Assembly (NCBI RefSeq): GCF_014205155.1
Contig: NZ_JACHMX010000001.1
Coordinates: forward strand, 3,038,001 to 3,102,000
From: Amycolatopsis umgeniensis
Lineage (GTDB): Bacteria; Actinomycetota; Actinomycetes; Mycobacteriales; Pseudonocardiaceae
Direction of reading: 5' to 3'
Length of the DNA stretch: 64,000 nucleotides
The position numbers and the translations under genes were made by a program. Below the pieces are notes generated by a model. The model saw only the letters and a program-made list of their open reading frames with translations. It searched no databases and had not been told where the DNA came from. Every line of letters begins with the position of its first letter. The stretch's first letter is position 1. Of the stretch, positions 1 through 8,894 are shown piece after piece.

Positions 1-596
1 AGCGGGCGAGCGCGCACCGCGTCAAGGTGCTGGCCGGCAACGGCAAGCAGGACCAGGGCGTCCTCGCCGACGTCGTCGCGCCGCGTATGCGGTCACTGCA
101 CGCGGCGCTGTCCGACGGCAGGCCGCCGTCGCGGGTGCTGCTGCTCGACGGGATCACCACCCCTGCGAACGTCGGGATGATCCTGCGCACGGCGACCGCC
201 GCCGGGCTGGAGGGTGTCGTGGTCCCGCGGCGCGGGGTCGCCGCCCTCGACCCGATGGTGGTCAAGGCTTCGGCGGGGGTCGCGTTCCGCGCGCCGGTGC
301 TGCGGTGCGGCAGCGCGCGCGAGGCGGCCGAGATGCTCACCGAGGCCGGGTACGGCATCTACGCACTGGGCGCTTCGGCCCGCTCCTCCGTTTTCGACGT
401 CGAGCTGCCGCAGCGCGCGGCGTTCGTGCTGGGCGGGGAGACGAACGGCGTCGGCGCCGAGGTCGGCGAGCTGGTGACGGAGTGGGTGTCGATCCCGATG
501 CCGGGCGAGGTCGAATCGCTCAACGTCTCCGCGGCCGCCGCCGTGCTCTCGTTCGAGCTGGTGCGCCGCGCTAAGACGTCGGGAACAGCGCGCTGA
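1..596 (+). CDS. TrmH/SpoU-family RNA 2'-O-methyltransferase, 5' end cut by window
   Basis: The reading frame is open to the window edge, so the N-terminus (probably the SpoU substrate-binding domain) is missing. The visible part is the catalytic SPOUT domain. It shows motif 1 (LLLDGITTPANVGMILRTA, with the N-x-G-x-hxR pattern), motif 2 (FVLGGETNGVG) and motif 3 (VSIPMPGEVESLNVSAAAAV). Family members transfer a methyl group from S-adenosylmethionine to a ribose 2'-OH in rRNA or tRNA, with the cofactor held in a C-terminal trefoil knot. The exact nucleotide cannot be told. The gene overlaps the 3' end of the convergent HAD gene by 26 bp. I am confident of the family and not of the substrate. 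Confidence 0.9.
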   Translation, partial: RASAHRVKVLAGNGKQDQGVLADVVAPRMRSLHAALSDGRPPSRVLLLDGITTPANVGMILRTATAAGLEGVVVPRRGVAALDPMVVKASAGVAFRAPVLRCGSAREAAEMLTEAGYGIYALGASARSSVFDVELPQRAAFVLGGETNGVGAEVGELVTEWVSIPMPGEVESLNVSAAAAVLSFELVRRAKTSGTAR

Positions 597-960
597 GCTC
601 GGTCAACGTCTCCTCGACCGAGGTGTGGTGCACACCTGCCATCCCGGCGGCCACCGCGGCGCGGACGTTGTGGGCGGCGTCGTCGACGAACACGCACCTG
701 TCCGCGGGCAGGTCGAGCAGGCCCGCGGTGAGCAGGTAGACCTCGCGCTCGGGTTTGGCCACGCCGACCTCGCCGGAGAAGACGAGCGCGTCGAAGAAGG
801 GGTCCAGCGTCCGTTTGGCCTCGTCCGACGCGCCGGGGGCGTTCGAGAGCAAGGCCGTTTTGATGCCGCGTTCCCTCGCGGCCCGCAGGAAGGCGTACAG
901 CTCGTCCGCGCCGGCGTCCGTGAGCACTCCGACGTAGTCGATGACCAGCCCTTTCAGCAC
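571..960 (-). CDS. HAD-like hydrolase, small, cap-less
   Basis: This is a protein of about 129 residues with the HAD order of motifs: motif I VIDYVGVLTD, motif II LLSNAP, the motif III lysine in VAKPEREVY, and motif IV VFVDDAAHNVRAA. In motif I the second aspartate used by phosphatases (DxD) is a valine (D-Y-V). This resembles the haloacid-dehalogenase-like or (D/V)-x-GGVL-type actinobacterial members, so ordinary phosphatase activity is doubtful. The start chosen is GTG at 960, because a TACGGT box ends 6 nt upstream, which fits a leaderless transcript. A GTG at 975 would add five residues. The substrate is unknown. Confidence 0.75.
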   Translation of the reverse strand: MLKGLVIDYVGVLTDAGADELYAFLRAARERGIKTALLSNAPGASDEAKRTLDPFFDALVFSGEVGVAKPEREVYLLTAGLLDLPADRCVFVDDAAHNVRAAVAAGMAGVHHTSVEETLTELSALFPTS

Positions 961-966
961 CGGCCC

Positions 967-972
967 ACCGTA
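967..972 (-). promoter_or_regulatory. Putative -10 box (TACGGT) for a leaderless HAD transcript
   Basis: TACGGT matches TANNNT and is separated by 6 nt from the GTG at 960, which has no good Shine-Dalgarno sequence. I recognise no -35 element. Confidence 0.35.
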
Positions 973-1086
973 CACAAGCGATCACCGCCCGGTTCATCCT
1001 CTCGGGCGGTTCGTGTCGCGCTTCCGCCCACCTCCGGTCCCTTAGTTGCTGGGCGCGGCCGTGGGGCCGCGGAGGGGGACGATCCG

Positions 1087-1596
1087 ATGACCTCGTACGT
1101 ACTGAGACGGCTGAAACCGTATGAACCGCCCTGCCGGCCCGAGAGCCGTCCGGGCAGGCTGATGCACCGGGTACCGCCGCCGGACAACCAGCTCGTCCTG
1201 GACCTGCCGCTGGCGGGCGAACGGTTCACGGAGGAGCCCGAGCCGAGCCCCGACACGCTGGACGGGCGGCAGGTGGGCAGGCTCCTGACCACCATCCTCG
1301 AAGCCTGCGACGGGCGCCGTCCGGCGGTCCAGGTGCGACCGATCCTCGACCCGGCGCTCCACAGCGCGCTGCTCGACCGCGGCCGTCGCCGTCCGCCGGG
1401 CGGCTACCGGCCGAAGTCGATCCACCTGTGCCATCCGGCGGACGGCGTCATCGAGGCCTGCGCGACCGTCGAACAGAACGAGCGTTGCCTCGCCCTGGCC
1501 GCGCGCTTCGAGCGGACGCGGGCGGGCTGGGTGTGCACCCGCTTCCACCTGTTGAAGCCGCCGCGACGCGTTTCCGCGCTCCGGCTCGCCGCATGA
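1087..1596 (+). CDS. Rv3235-family protein (DUF6459-like)
   Basis: The product is a basic, Pro/Arg-rich protein of 169 residues. The first half (about 1-70) looks disordered. The second half contains a compact region with QVGRLLTTILEACDGRRP, followed by SIHLCHPADGVIEACATVEQ and a C-terminal WVCTRFHLL segment. The start is ATG 1087, preceded by GGAGGGG at 1071-1077. Its position beside secA and hpf is that of Rv3235 in mycobacteria. This synteny, together with the sequence pattern, is the basis of the assignment. No enzymatic motif or membrane segment is visible and the function is unknown. A strong hairpin follows the stop codon. Confidence 0.75.
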   Translation: MTSYVLRRLKPYEPPCRPESRPGRLMHRVPPPDNQLVLDLPLAGERFTEEPEPSPDTLDGRQVGRLLTTILEACDGRRPAVQVRPILDPALHSALLDRGRRRPPGGYRPKSIHLCHPADGVIEACATVEQNERCLALAARFERTRAGWVCTRFHLLKPPRRVSALRLAA

Positions 1597-1597
1597 C

Positions 1598-1644
1598 GAA
1601 GGGGGCCTTCGCCGCGTCTGACTCACGCGGCGAAGGCCCCCTTC
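1598..1644. terminator. Bidirectional terminator-like hairpin, 19-bp perfect stem
   Basis: The arms at 1598-1616 and 1626-1644 are perfectly complementary, with a 9-nt loop. They lie between two convergent genes (Rv3235-like and secA). The outer sequence GAAGGGGGCCTTC is shared with other palindromes of the window. There is no long U-tract. Confidence 0.7.
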
Positions 1645-1651
1645 AGCTGTC

Positions 1652-4483
1652 TTAGCGGCGCGGGCCCTTCTTGCCCTTCTTCTGGGAGGCGCGCTGCGCG
1701 GCACGACGCTCCCGGCGGGTTCCGCTCTGGTCACCGCCGTCGCTGCCGGCACTGTCCGAATGCGACTCGACGCCGCCGTCCTCGGACGGTCCCGACAGGG
1801 TCAACCCGGACTGCGAACCGCCGCCGAGCCCCTTGCCCCGCAAGGCGGACGGCACGGATTCGGTGTCGGTCGCCGGACCCTGCGGAGGCGTCGGGCGGGC
1901 GTGCCGTCCGTCGCCGTTGGCGGCCTGGCCGTTCCCGGATCCGACACCGGCGGGCAGCGCGGACGCGGACTCCGGCGACGGGGCGGCGGGCTCGGCCTGC
2001 TCGACCTGGAGGTTGAACAGGAAGCCGACGGCCTCCTCCTTCAACGATTCCAGCATCGCGCGGAACATGTCGTAGCCCTCGCGCTGGTACTCGATGACCG
2101 GGTCGCGCTGGGCCAGCGCCCGCATGCCGATGCCCTCCTTGAGATAGTCCATCTCGTAGAGGTGCTCACGCCATTTGCGGTCGAGCACGGTGAGCATGAC
2201 CTGACGCTCCAGGCTGCGCATCGCGCCTTCGCCGACCTTGCCGTCGATCTCGACCTCGCGCTCGTCGTACGCGCGGTGGGCGTCTTCGAGCAGCGACTCG
2301 CGCAGCCCTTCGGCGTCGAGGTCGTCGTCCGCGGTGAGGTCGTCCCAGGTGACCTTGACCGGGTACAGCGTCTTGAGCGCGGTCCACAGCTTCTCGTGGT
2401 CCCAGTCCTCGGCGTAGCCCGAGGAGGTCTCCTCGGTGACGTACGCGTTGATGACGTCGACCAGCATGTGCTCGATCTGCTCGCGAAGATCCTCGCCCTC
2501 GAGGACGCGCAGGCGCTCGGCGTAGATCACCTTGCGCTGCTCGTTCATCACCTCGTCGTACTTGAGGACGTTCTTGCGGATCTCCATGTTCTGCTGCTCG
2601 ACCTGCGTCTGCGCGCTCTTGATCGCCTTGGAGACCATCTTGTGCTCGATCGGCACGTCGTCCGGCAGCCGCATGGTGGTCATGACCCGCTCGACCATCG
2701 TCGCGTTGAAGCGGCGCATGAGCTCGTCACCGAGCGACAGGTAGAACCGGGACTCGCCCGGGTCGCCCTGACGGCCGGAACGACCGCGGAGCTGGTTGTC
2801 GATCCGGCGCGACTCGTGGCGCTCGGTGCCGAGCACGTACAGCCCGCCGGCCTCGCGGACCTCGTCGGCCTCGGCCTTGGTCTCCGCCTGGATCTCTTCG
2901 AGCACCTTCGGCCACGCGGCCTCGTACTCCTCGGAGTGCTCCACCGGGTCGAGGCCGCGCTCGCGCAGCACCTCGTCGGCGATGAGGTCCGGGTTGCCGC
3001 CGAGCACAATGTCGGTACCGCGGCCCGCCATGTTGGTGGCGACCGTGACCGCGCCCTTGCGCCCCGCGCGGGCGACGATCAGCGCCTCCCGGTCGTGGTG
3101 CTTGGCGTTGAGGACCTCGTGCGGGACACCCAGTTTGAGCAGCAGCTTCGACAGGTGCTCGGACTTCTCGACACTCGTGGTGCCGACCAGCACCGGCTGG
3201 CCCTTCTCGTGCCGCTCGGCGATGTCCTCGGCGACGGCCTCGAACTTCGACTGCTCGGTCTTGTAGATCAGGTCGGCCTGGTCGGCGCGGACCATCGGCT
3301 TGTTGGTCGGGATCGGCACCACACCCAGCTTGTAGGTCTGGTGGAACTCGGCCGCCTCGGTCTCGGCGGTACCGGTCATACCGGCCAGCTTGTCGTAGAG
3401 CCGGAAGTAGTTCTGCAGCGTGATCGTGGCGAGCGTCTGGTTCTCGGCCTTGATCTCGACGCCTTCCTTGGCCTCGATCGCCTGGTGCATGCCCTCGTTG
3501 TAGCGGCGGCCGTGCAGGATGCGGCCGGTGAACTCGTCGACGATGAGGACTTCGCCGTCACGGACGATGTAGTCCTTGTCGCGCTTGTAGAGCTCCTTGA
3601 CCTTCAGCGCGTTGTTCAGGTACCCGACCAGCGGCGTGTTCGCGGCCTCATAGAGATTGTCGATGCCGAGCTGGTCCTCGACGAAAGCGACACCCTTCTC
3701 GGTGACACCGACGGTGCGCTTGCGGATGTCCACCTCGTAGTGGATGTCCGCCTTCATCAGCGGGGTCATCCGCGCGAACTCGACGTACCAGCGTGAGGAC
3801 TGGTCGGCCGGGCCGGAGATGATCAGCGGCGTCCGGGCCTCGTCGATGAGGATGGAGTCGACCTCGTCGACGACCGCGAAGTTGTGGCCGCGCTGCACGC
3901 AGTCTTCGAGGCTCCACGCCATGTTGTCGCGGAGGTAGTCGAAGCCGAACTCGTTGTTCGTACCGTGCGTGATGTCGGCCGCGTACTGCTTGCGGCGGAC
4001 CTCGGGCGTCTGATCGGCCAGGATGATGCCGACCTCGAGGCCGAGGAAGCGGTGGATACGGCCCATCCACTCGGCGTCACGTTTGGCGAGGTAGTCGTTC
4101 ACCGTGATGACGTGCACGCCCTTGCCGGACAGCGCGTTCAGATAGGCGGGGAGCACCTGGGTCAGGGTCTTGCCCTCACCGGTCTTCATTTCGGAGACCT
4201 GGCCGAGGTGCAGCGCGGCGCCGCCCATCACCTGGACGTCGTAGGGCCGCTGGCCGAGCACACGCCAGGCCGCCTCCCTCGCCACCGCGAACGCCTCCGG
4301 CAGGAGGTCGTCGAGTGACTCGCCGTCCGCGTTCCGCTTACGGAACTCGTCGGTCTTGGCCCGCAGAGCGGTGTCCGAAAGTTCCTTGACGTCGTCTTCG
4401 AGGGTGTTGATGTGATCGGCGATGTTGCGCAGCCGCTTCACCATCTTGCCCTCGCCCGCGCGGAGCAGGCGGTTCAGCACCAT
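1652..4483 (-). CDS. secA: Preprotein translocase ATPase SecA (SecA1 type)
   Basis: SecA is the motor ATPase that pushes unfolded preproteins through the SecYEG channel at the cytoplasmic membrane. The 943-residue product has the family's usual length. Walker A (MKTGEGKT) is at about 99-106. The [15 protein letters not shown] box of nucleotide-binding domain 1 comes next, then the preprotein cross-linking and helical-scaffold regions, the GRGTDI motif of nucleotide-binding domain 2 ([14 protein letters not shown]), and [17 protein letters not shown]. The C-terminus is a Gly/Ser-rich linker with a basic tail and lacks the Cys/His zinc site of E. coli SecA, as is usual for actinobacterial SecA1. 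The start is ATG 4483 (TGAGGTCG upstream); longer upstream reading is not protein-like. Confidence 0.98.
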   Translation of the reverse strand: MVLNRLLRAGEGKMVKRLRNIADHINTLEDDVKELSDTALRAKTDEFRKRNADGESLDDLLPEAFAVAREAAWRVLGQRPYDVQVMGGAALHLGQVSEMKTGEGKTLTQVLPAYLNALSGKGVHVITVNDYLAKRDAEWMGRIHRFLGLEVGIILADQTPEVRRKQYAADITHGTNNEFGFDYLRDNMAWSLEDCVQRGHNFAVVDEVDSILIDEARTPLIISGPADQSSRWYVEFARMTPLMKADIHYEVDIRKRTVGVTEKGVAFVEDQLGIDNLYEAANTPLVGYLNNALKVKELYKRDKDYIVRDGEVLIVDEFTGRILHGRRYNEGMHQAIEAKEGVEIKAENQTLATITLQNYFRLYDKLAGMTGTAETEAAEFHQTYKLGVVPIPTNKPMVRADQADLIYKTEQSKFEAVAEDIAERHEKGQPVLVGTTSVEKSEHLSKLLLKLGVPHEVLNAKHHDREALIVARAGRKGAVTVATNMAGRGTDIVLGGNPDLIADEVLRERGLDPVEHSEEYEAAWPKVLEEIQAETKAEADEVREAGGLYVLGTERHESRRIDNQLRGRSGRQGDPGESRFYLSLGDELMRRFNATMVERVMTTMRLPDDVPIEHKMVSKAIKSAQTQVEQQNMEIRKNVLKYDEVMNEQRKVIYAERLRVLEGEDLREQIEHMLVDVINAYVTEETSSGYAEDWDHEKLWTALKTLYPVKVTWDDLTADDDLDAEGLRESLLEDAHRAYDEREVEIDGKVGEGAMRSLERQVMLTVLDRKWREHLYEMDYLKEGIGMRALAQRDPVIEYQREGYDMFRAMLESLKEEAVGFLFNLQVEQAEPAAPSPESASALPAGVGSGNGQAANGDGRHARPTPPQGPATDTESVPSALRGKGLGGGSQSGLTLSGPSEDGGVESHSDSAGSDGGDQSGTRRERRAAQRASQKKGKKGPRR

Positions 4484-4670
4484 CCGGTCGACCTCACTAG
4501 CTGATTGTGATCGCACCCGAGCCGATCCCGGGCAGTCTCGTATGCGGCGGCGCCGGGTTTCGCACCGCCGTCCGACCCCCATCGTAGGGAACACCTCGGT
4601 GTCCGCGCACGCACCGTCTGTCGGTACTTGGCCGGGCGGGGACGTATCCCGCCTGATCCGGACAGGAAAG

Positions 4671-4698
4671 CGGCCCGCACGCGAACACGTGCGGGCCG
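4671..4698. terminator. Hairpin terminator downstream of hpf
   Basis: CGGCCCGCACG at 4671-4681 pairs with CGTGCGGGCCG at 4688-4698 around the loop CGAACA. It lies 33 bp beyond the hpf stop codon and is followed on the minus strand by CTTTCC. Confidence 0.7.
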
Positions 4699-4731
4699 CC
4701 TTCGTGGACGTTGTGGGTGTCGGAGGGCCGG

Positions 4732-5424
4732 CTAACTCAGCCGGATGACGCCGTAGTCGAAGCCTCGCCTCCGGTAGACGACGCTCGGGCATCCGGCGTC
4801 GGAGTCGTTGAACAGGTAGAAGTCGTGACCGACCAGTTCCATCTCGTAGAGAGCCTGGTCGACCGTCATGGGATCCGCGTCGTGCTTCTTCTCGCGGACG
4901 ACGCGACCGGGCTGGTGTTCGGTCACCCCGTCATCCCAGCGCTGCTGCTGGGGCATCTCGAAGTCGTCACCGCTCTCGACGGCGAAACCGTTGGCCATGG
5001 GTTCGGCCTCGGGCGCCTCGAGTACAGCGGTACCCGCCAGATGTCGGGTGTCGGTGGTCATGCCACCGGCGGCCGCCGTCGAAGTCGCCTCGGCGACGGA
5101 TTCCGGGCGGCTGCGGCCGTAGTGCACGCGCCGGCGGTCGTGTGTCTTCCGCAACCTGTTCTCGAGCTTGTTCAGTGCGGAATCCAGCGCTGCGTAGAAG
5201 TCGCCTGCACACGCTTCGGCGCGTACGGCGGGGCCCCTGCCCTTCCCGGTGATTTCGACGCGCTGGCAGTTCTTCGACTGCCGGCGATTGGGCTCATGGA
5301 AGAGCTCCACGTCGTAACGGATGACCTTCTTGTCGTAGCGCTCTAGCCGGGCCAGCTTTTCGCTGACGAGTGCCCGATAGTGGTCGGGCACCTCCACGTT
5401 GCGGCCCTTAACGACGATGTCCAT
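4732..5424 (-). CDS. hpf: Long-form ribosome hibernation promoting factor
   Basis: The 230-residue product has the two-domain layout of long HPF. An N-terminal S30AE/RaiA domain (about 1-100) contains [22 protein letters not shown] and a basic stretch ([15 protein letters not shown]). A linker follows. The C-terminal dimerisation domain (about 175-230) has [20 protein letters not shown] and [13 protein letters not shown]. Long HPF binds the 30S decoding region of idle ribosomes and pairs them into 100S dimers during stress or stationary phase. The start ATG 5424 has a strong GGGAGG site 7 nt upstream. A 545-bp gene-free stretch lies upstream and may hold stress-regulated promoters. Confidence 0.95.
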   Translation of the reverse strand: MDIVVKGRNVEVPDHYRALVSEKLARLERYDKKVIRYDVELFHEPNRRQSKNCQRVEITGKGRGPAVRAEACAGDFYAALDSALNKLENRLRKTHDRRRVHYGRSRPESVAEATSTAAAGGMTTDTRHLAGTAVLEAPEAEPMANGFAVESGDDFEMPQQQRWDDGVTEHQPGRVVREKKHDADPMTVDQALYEMELVGHDFYLFNDSDAGCPSVVYRRRGFDYGVIRLS

Positions 5425-5969
5425 ACACGACCTCCCTCGCTGAAATGACTGCGAGCTGTAGATGTGTTCTCACTAGGGCGCCGGTAAAGCGGGGACGAAG
5501 CCCGGATCGCGGGCGATGAGGGAACTCGGCATGCGGCCACGACGTCTCGTGTCGGATGGTCGAGCGCGGACTCAGCGCGGCTCCGGCGCCAGGGACATGG
5601 GCTGGTCACCTCCCTGCCTGCCGGGATTGCTGATAGCGCTGCACGTTAGCTGCATCACGCCGCGAGCAACAGCCCCCGAGCCGGGGGATATCAGGACGTG
5701 AGACCTCGTCACCGCACGCGACGACGGCAGTGTGGCCAGCGGGACAATCCGGCCTGTCGGGCGTCGTCCCCGTGATTTGTTTTCACGCGGACGGCGCAAG
5801 CCTGCGGACAGGAAAAAGCCGAGGGTGACGCCACCAAGGGAATCCGCCGCCACCCCGGTGGAGTGGCGAGCCGTTGGAGTGTTCCCCGGAAGCTGCCTCA
5901 TATCCCGTCAACGACCTTGTACCCATTCCCGTTCCCGATCATTCATCACTCTTGTAGGTGACCCCTTGA
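5425..5969. other. Long intergenic region upstream of hpf
   Basis: This 545-bp stretch has no convincing gene. It holds a possible ECF-sigma promoter facing hpf (5910-5936). On the same strand there is an 8-codon open frame (5572-5598, MSLAPEPR) preceded by AGGGAGG, which could be a leader peptide or chance. No RNA family was recognised. Confidence 0.4.
5910..5936 (-). promoter_or_regulatory. Possible ECF-sigma (SigR/SigH/SigE-like) promoter toward hpf
   Basis: On the minus strand GGGAAC (5936-5931) is followed after 18 nt by GTT (5912-5910). This fits the GGAAY-N18-GTT pattern of actinobacterial stress ECF sigma factors. It lies about 480 nt upstream of the hpf start, which is far, so confidence is low. 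Confidence 0.3.
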
Positions 5970-6608
5970 TCACCCGGCGGCGGCCAGTGCGACCACGGCG
6001 TGAACGTGAATTCCGCTTATGTCCAATAGGCGCGTACAAGCGGCGGCCGTCGCTCCGGTTGTGATCACGTCGTCAAGAAGAATGACCCTCGACGGGTGAT
6101 CTCCTGGGACGAGACGGACGCGGCCGTCGAGGTTCACGGCCCGCTCGGCGCGGGTGAGCCCCGCGGCGTCGCGGACCCCGGACCGGAGTTCGAGGAGCGG
6201 CGCCACCCTCGCCGGATTCCCTTTGCTCAACAGCACTTTCACGCATTCTTCGGCCAGGCGCCGGACGTGCGGACCGCCTCGGACACGCGAGGCGTGGCGT
6301 CTCGACGGGACCGGGACGAGGCATCTTTCCGGTCCCGGCTCGGGCAGGTGGGCCAGGGCTTCGGCGAGGGCCCGCCCCAAGAACGGGGCGAGGTCGCGGC
6401 GGCCCCGTTCCTTGTAGGCGAGGATCAGGCGGCGGGCCTCGTCGGCGTACGCGGCCAAGGCGTAGACGGGTACGAGACCGGCTGTCGGGGCGCGGGTGGT
6501 CTCGCTGAGCGAACCCCAAGCGGTCTGACAGGTCGCGCAACAGGGGGCGCCGGGCGCTCCGCAGGACGCGCAGCGGGCGGGGATGAGGAGATCCAGGAGT
6601 TTGGTCAT
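5970..6608 (-). CDS. comF: ComF-family phosphoribosyltransferase-like protein
   Basis: The product (212 residues) starts with a zinc-ribbon-like CxxC pair (CASC at 13-16 and CATC at 24-27). It continues into a type I phosphoribosyltransferase fold with the PRPP loop VILLDDVITTGATA near 175-190. ComF proteins take part in DNA uptake in naturally competent bacteria. In actinobacteria the role is unclear, and the gene stands in the conserved hpf-secA neighbourhood (Rv3242c-like). There are no other competence genes in the window. The start is ATG 6608. Family assignment is firm; function is open. Confidence 0.88.
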   Translation of the reverse strand: MTKLLDLLIPARCASCGAPGAPCCATCQTAWGSLSETTRAPTAGLVPVYALAAYADEARRLILAYKERGRRDLAPFLGRALAEALAHLPEPGPERCLVPVPSRRHASRVRGGPHVRRLAEECVKVLLSKGNPARVAPLLELRSGVRDAAGLTRAERAVNLDGRVRLVPGDHPSRVILLDDVITTGATAAACTRLLDISGIHVHAVVALAAAG

Positions 6609-6661
6609 GCCGGGAGTGTCTTCGGGAGGTCCGACGGTTTTGGGCGCCGCCGTGCCGTGAG

Positions 6662-6698
6662 AGGTCCCCTTTGGACACTTTCCGTCCTAAGGGGACCT
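6662..6698. repeat. Inverted repeat, 10-bp outer stem plus 4-bp inner stem
   Basis: AGGTCCCCTT (6662-6671) pairs with AAGGGGACCT (6689-6698). An inner GGAC/GTCC continues the stem after one mismatch. It could terminate or attenuate transcription. Confidence 0.55.
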
Positions 6699-6728
6699 GT
6701 CATGACAGCAGTCGAGGAGAAGGTCGGG

Positions 6729-6787
6729 AGGTCCGTGAAGGCCTCCTTCCCTACGCTCAAGGTAGGGAAGGAGGCCTTCACGGACCT
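6729..6787. repeat. Long palindrome, 26-bp perfect stem, 7-nt loop
   Basis: The arms 6729-6754 and 6762-6787 are fully complementary. The core GTGAAGGCCTCCTTCCCTAC and the loop GCTCAAG belong to a family found in several intergenic gaps. The same CTACGCTCAAGGTAG centre occurs again at 28913. Confidence 0.8.
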
Positions 6788-6924
6788 CTGGGCCGGGGTT
6801 TGCGGGTTAGCGACGCTAGGAAAGCTAGCGATACTAAAGGTCCCTTGCTCCCTCCGGGAGGGAGCCATGGTGTCCGGACCCAGCACCTCCAGCCCCAGCG
6901 ACACCACCGGTCCCGGCGATGGCG

Positions 6925-6973
6925 CGTGAAGGCCCCCTTCCTTGCGCCTAGCGCAAGGAAGGGGGCCTTCACG
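6925..6973. repeat. Long palindrome, 23-bp perfect stem, 3-nt loop
   Basis: CGTGAAGGCCCCCTTCCTTG starts the left arm (6925-6947). The right arm is 6951-6973 and the loop is CTA. It has the same outer arm as the copies at 48238 and 48543 but a different inner stem. Confidence 0.8.
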
Positions 6974-7048
6974 TACTTCAGGAACCGTGGTGAGTGGCCA
7001 TTCGGCTGGAGCGGATCTACCACGCGTGACCTGCACTGGGGCGACGGT

Positions 7049-7083
7049 GGAGGATTGCGGACGTTCAACGTCCCAAATCCTCC
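7049..7083. repeat. Inverted repeat with ACGTTCAACGT centre
   Basis: GGAGGATT and GGACGTT pair with AACGTCC and AATCCTCC, with two central mismatches per arm. The element lies 90 bp beyond the lpqB stop and may act as its terminator. The centre is shared with the copy at 39418. Confidence 0.65.
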
Positions 7084-7172
7084 CCGCTCGCCCAAGCCAG
7101 CATCCAGCACGAGCTCCGCAGGCGTACCGAGAAGGTAGGTCCGCTAGCCTGCCGATGCCTCACACCCGGCGC

Positions 7173-8894
7173 TCAGCCCGGGTAGAACGGGTCCGCGTCG
7201 GTCACCGTGTGCGCCTGCGGCCGCCAGACCTCGCCCAGTTCGGAAGCGACCCACAGCCCGCCCGCGTCCGCGACCAGGTTCTGCCTGCTCGGGGCCGCGG
7301 TGACGCCGTGCACCGGCGGGGTCAGGTTCGAGCTGTTGAAGGCGTCCATGCGCTGCCCGTCCAGCGGCACCTTGACCACCGGCAGCGTGCTCGACGACGT
7401 CGCGGCGATCAGGTGGTCCTGGGTCGCCCAGTCGACGTCGACGACGTCCTTGAGGTCGCGTTCCTGCAGCTTCCGCGGCGAGCGCAGCGCCACCGAGTCC
7501 GCCGTCCGCACGATCGAGGCGACCACCAGTTGCCCGTTGACGACGGCGGCGAGCCGTGAGCCGTCGCGTGAGAGGCGGAGTTCGGTGATCTGGCCGAGGC
7601 CGGTGAGCTGGGTCGCGTCGACGCCGGCCTTCACCCAGCGGCCGTCCGGGGCCAGGGTGACCCTGGCGACGGTGTTGTGGTCGACGACCGTCCAGACCTC
7701 GCCGGAAATCCCGCCGCCGCGGGCGACCGGCCGCCAGGTCGGACGGCTCAGGCTGCCGCCGAACAGATCCACCGAGCCCAGATCCCGGTCCAGGTCGCCG
7801 ACGCGGAGCCACTGCCTGCCGTCGCGTTCTTCGACCACCGCGAGCCGTTTGCCGTCGACGGATTGCGCGGCGCTGACGACCTTGTACCCGCCGTTGCCCG
7901 CCGGCCCGCCGACCGGTGCCCCGTCGCCGAGCGACCGGACCCGCCCGTTCACGGTCATCAGCCCCTTCAGCTCCGAGCTGGGCGAGATGTCCACGTTGTA
8001 GTTGGGCAGTTCGCGCCAGTACTCGTGGTTCGGCACCAGCGCGGCACCGTCGGCGAGCAGCCGGATCCGGCTCAGTGTCACCGTCTGCAGCGAGAGGACG
8101 ATCTGCGCGGCGATCAGGTTCCGGTCCGCGAGGCTGGCCCCGCCGATCCCGGTCAGGTTGATGTCCAGTGTCCCGTCGTCCGTGCTGCGCACGTTGGTGT
8201 CGGTGGAGACCTGATCACCGAGCAGGTCCTGGACGGCGCCCTTCAGCCCTTCCGACGGCCCCTGCAGCACCAGGTCCATCACCCGGCCCGGCAACCCGGC
8301 CTGCGGTTTCGCCGCGACGTACCGGAGGTCGGGGACGAAGGCGCCGGAATCGGACGAGTAGAAGCTGATCGGCACCCGGAAGTAGTTGGTCGTGAAGTCC
8401 TTGTCGGTGACGGCGAGTTCCTGCGGCGGGTCCACGATCCGCCATTGGCCGTTCGGCTGTTTCCGCAGCTTGAACTGCTGCGAGTACTCGGTCTTCAGCG
8501 GGATGAACGCGCTGTCGGGGCTCAGGTTGCCGAGTTTGAACCCGCGGACGTTCACCACCTGCTCGTCCGGGTTCCCCGATGACGACGAAGTGTCGTAGAC
8601 GGTGCCGAAGGTGTCGTCGATGATCGTCAGCCCCGGCGACGGCTTCCAGTTGCGCCGGGCCTCGTCGTCCAGGTACACCCGCGCGTCGGCGTTCGCCGTG
8701 CCCGGCGTCGCGGAGTTGCGGATGAACTGCCGGATGACGGTCAGCGAGTCGATCCCGGCCGCGGGCTCGGGGACGTCCACCGGCGCCTGGCCGGGCTTGT
8801 CCCCGGGGATGGCGACGGGCTGGGATTCGAGCGGGATGTTCGCGCAGCCCGCGACCAGCAGGAACACCGCGAGCAGGGTCAGCAGCCGCTTCAT
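7173..8894 (-). CDS. lpqB: Lipoprotein LpqB, MtrAB-associated, GerMN domain
   Basis: The 573-residue product begins with a lipoprotein signal peptide; the lipobox is LVAGC with the lipidated Cys at position 17. An N-terminal SBP-like region and a GerMN domain follow, then a C-terminal part with repeated beta-propeller-like strands (SRDGSRLAAVV, SVDGKRLAVVEERDG). LpqB sits outside the membrane, binds the MtrB sensor and modulates MtrA signalling, as described in mycobacteria. The ATG (8894) overlaps the mtrB stop in ATGA, so the two genes are translationally coupled. The start is supported by GGAGG 6 nt upstream. Confidence 0.95.
   Translation of the reverse strand: MKRLLTLLAVFLLVAGCANIPLESQPVAIPGDKPGQAPVDVPEPAAGIDSLTVIRQFIRNSATPGTANADARVYLDDEARRNWKPSPGLTIIDDTFGTVYDTSSSSGNPDEQVVNVRGFKLGNLSPDSAFIPLKTEYSQQFKLRKQPNGQWRIVDPPQELAVTDKDFTTNYFRVPISFYSSDSGAFVPDLRYVAAKPQAGLPGRVMDLVLQGPSEGLKGAVQDLLGDQVSTDTNVRSTDDGTLDINLTGIGGASLADRNLIAAQIVLSLQTVTLSRIRLLADGAALVPNHEYWRELPNYNVDISPSSELKGLMTVNGRVRSLGDGAPVGGPAGNGGYKVVSAAQSVDGKRLAVVEERDGRQWLRVGDLDRDLGSVDLFGGSLSRPTWRPVARGGGISGEVWTVVDHNTVARVTLAPDGRWVKAGVDATQLTGLGQITELRLSRDGSRLAAVVNGQLVVASIVRTADSVALRSPRKLQERDLKDVVDVDWATQDHLIAATSSSTLPVVKVPLDGQRMDAFNSSNLTPPVHGVTAAPSRQNLVADAGGLWVASELGEVWRPQAHTVTDADPFYPG

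Larger units (their letters stand above)
6609..7172. other. Hairpin-rich intergenic region between lpqB and comF
   Basis: A 564-bp region without a convincing gene contains four separate inverted repeats (6662-6698, 6729-6787, 6925-6973, 7049-7083). It separates the lpqB end from the comF start on the same strand, so transcription from mtrAB-lpqB probably stops here. Confidence 0.6.

Noticed and set aside
1760..3796. 678-codon open frame on the plus strand opposite secA
   Set aside because: It is the mirror of the third-codon GC bias of secA; its composition (Leu/Val/Asp/Arg-rich, repetitive) shows no domain and it has no ribosome site.
5572..5598. Eight-codon leader gene MSLAPEPR before hpf
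   Set aside because: A good AGGGAGG site is present but the codons show no regulatory pattern; not listed as a gene.
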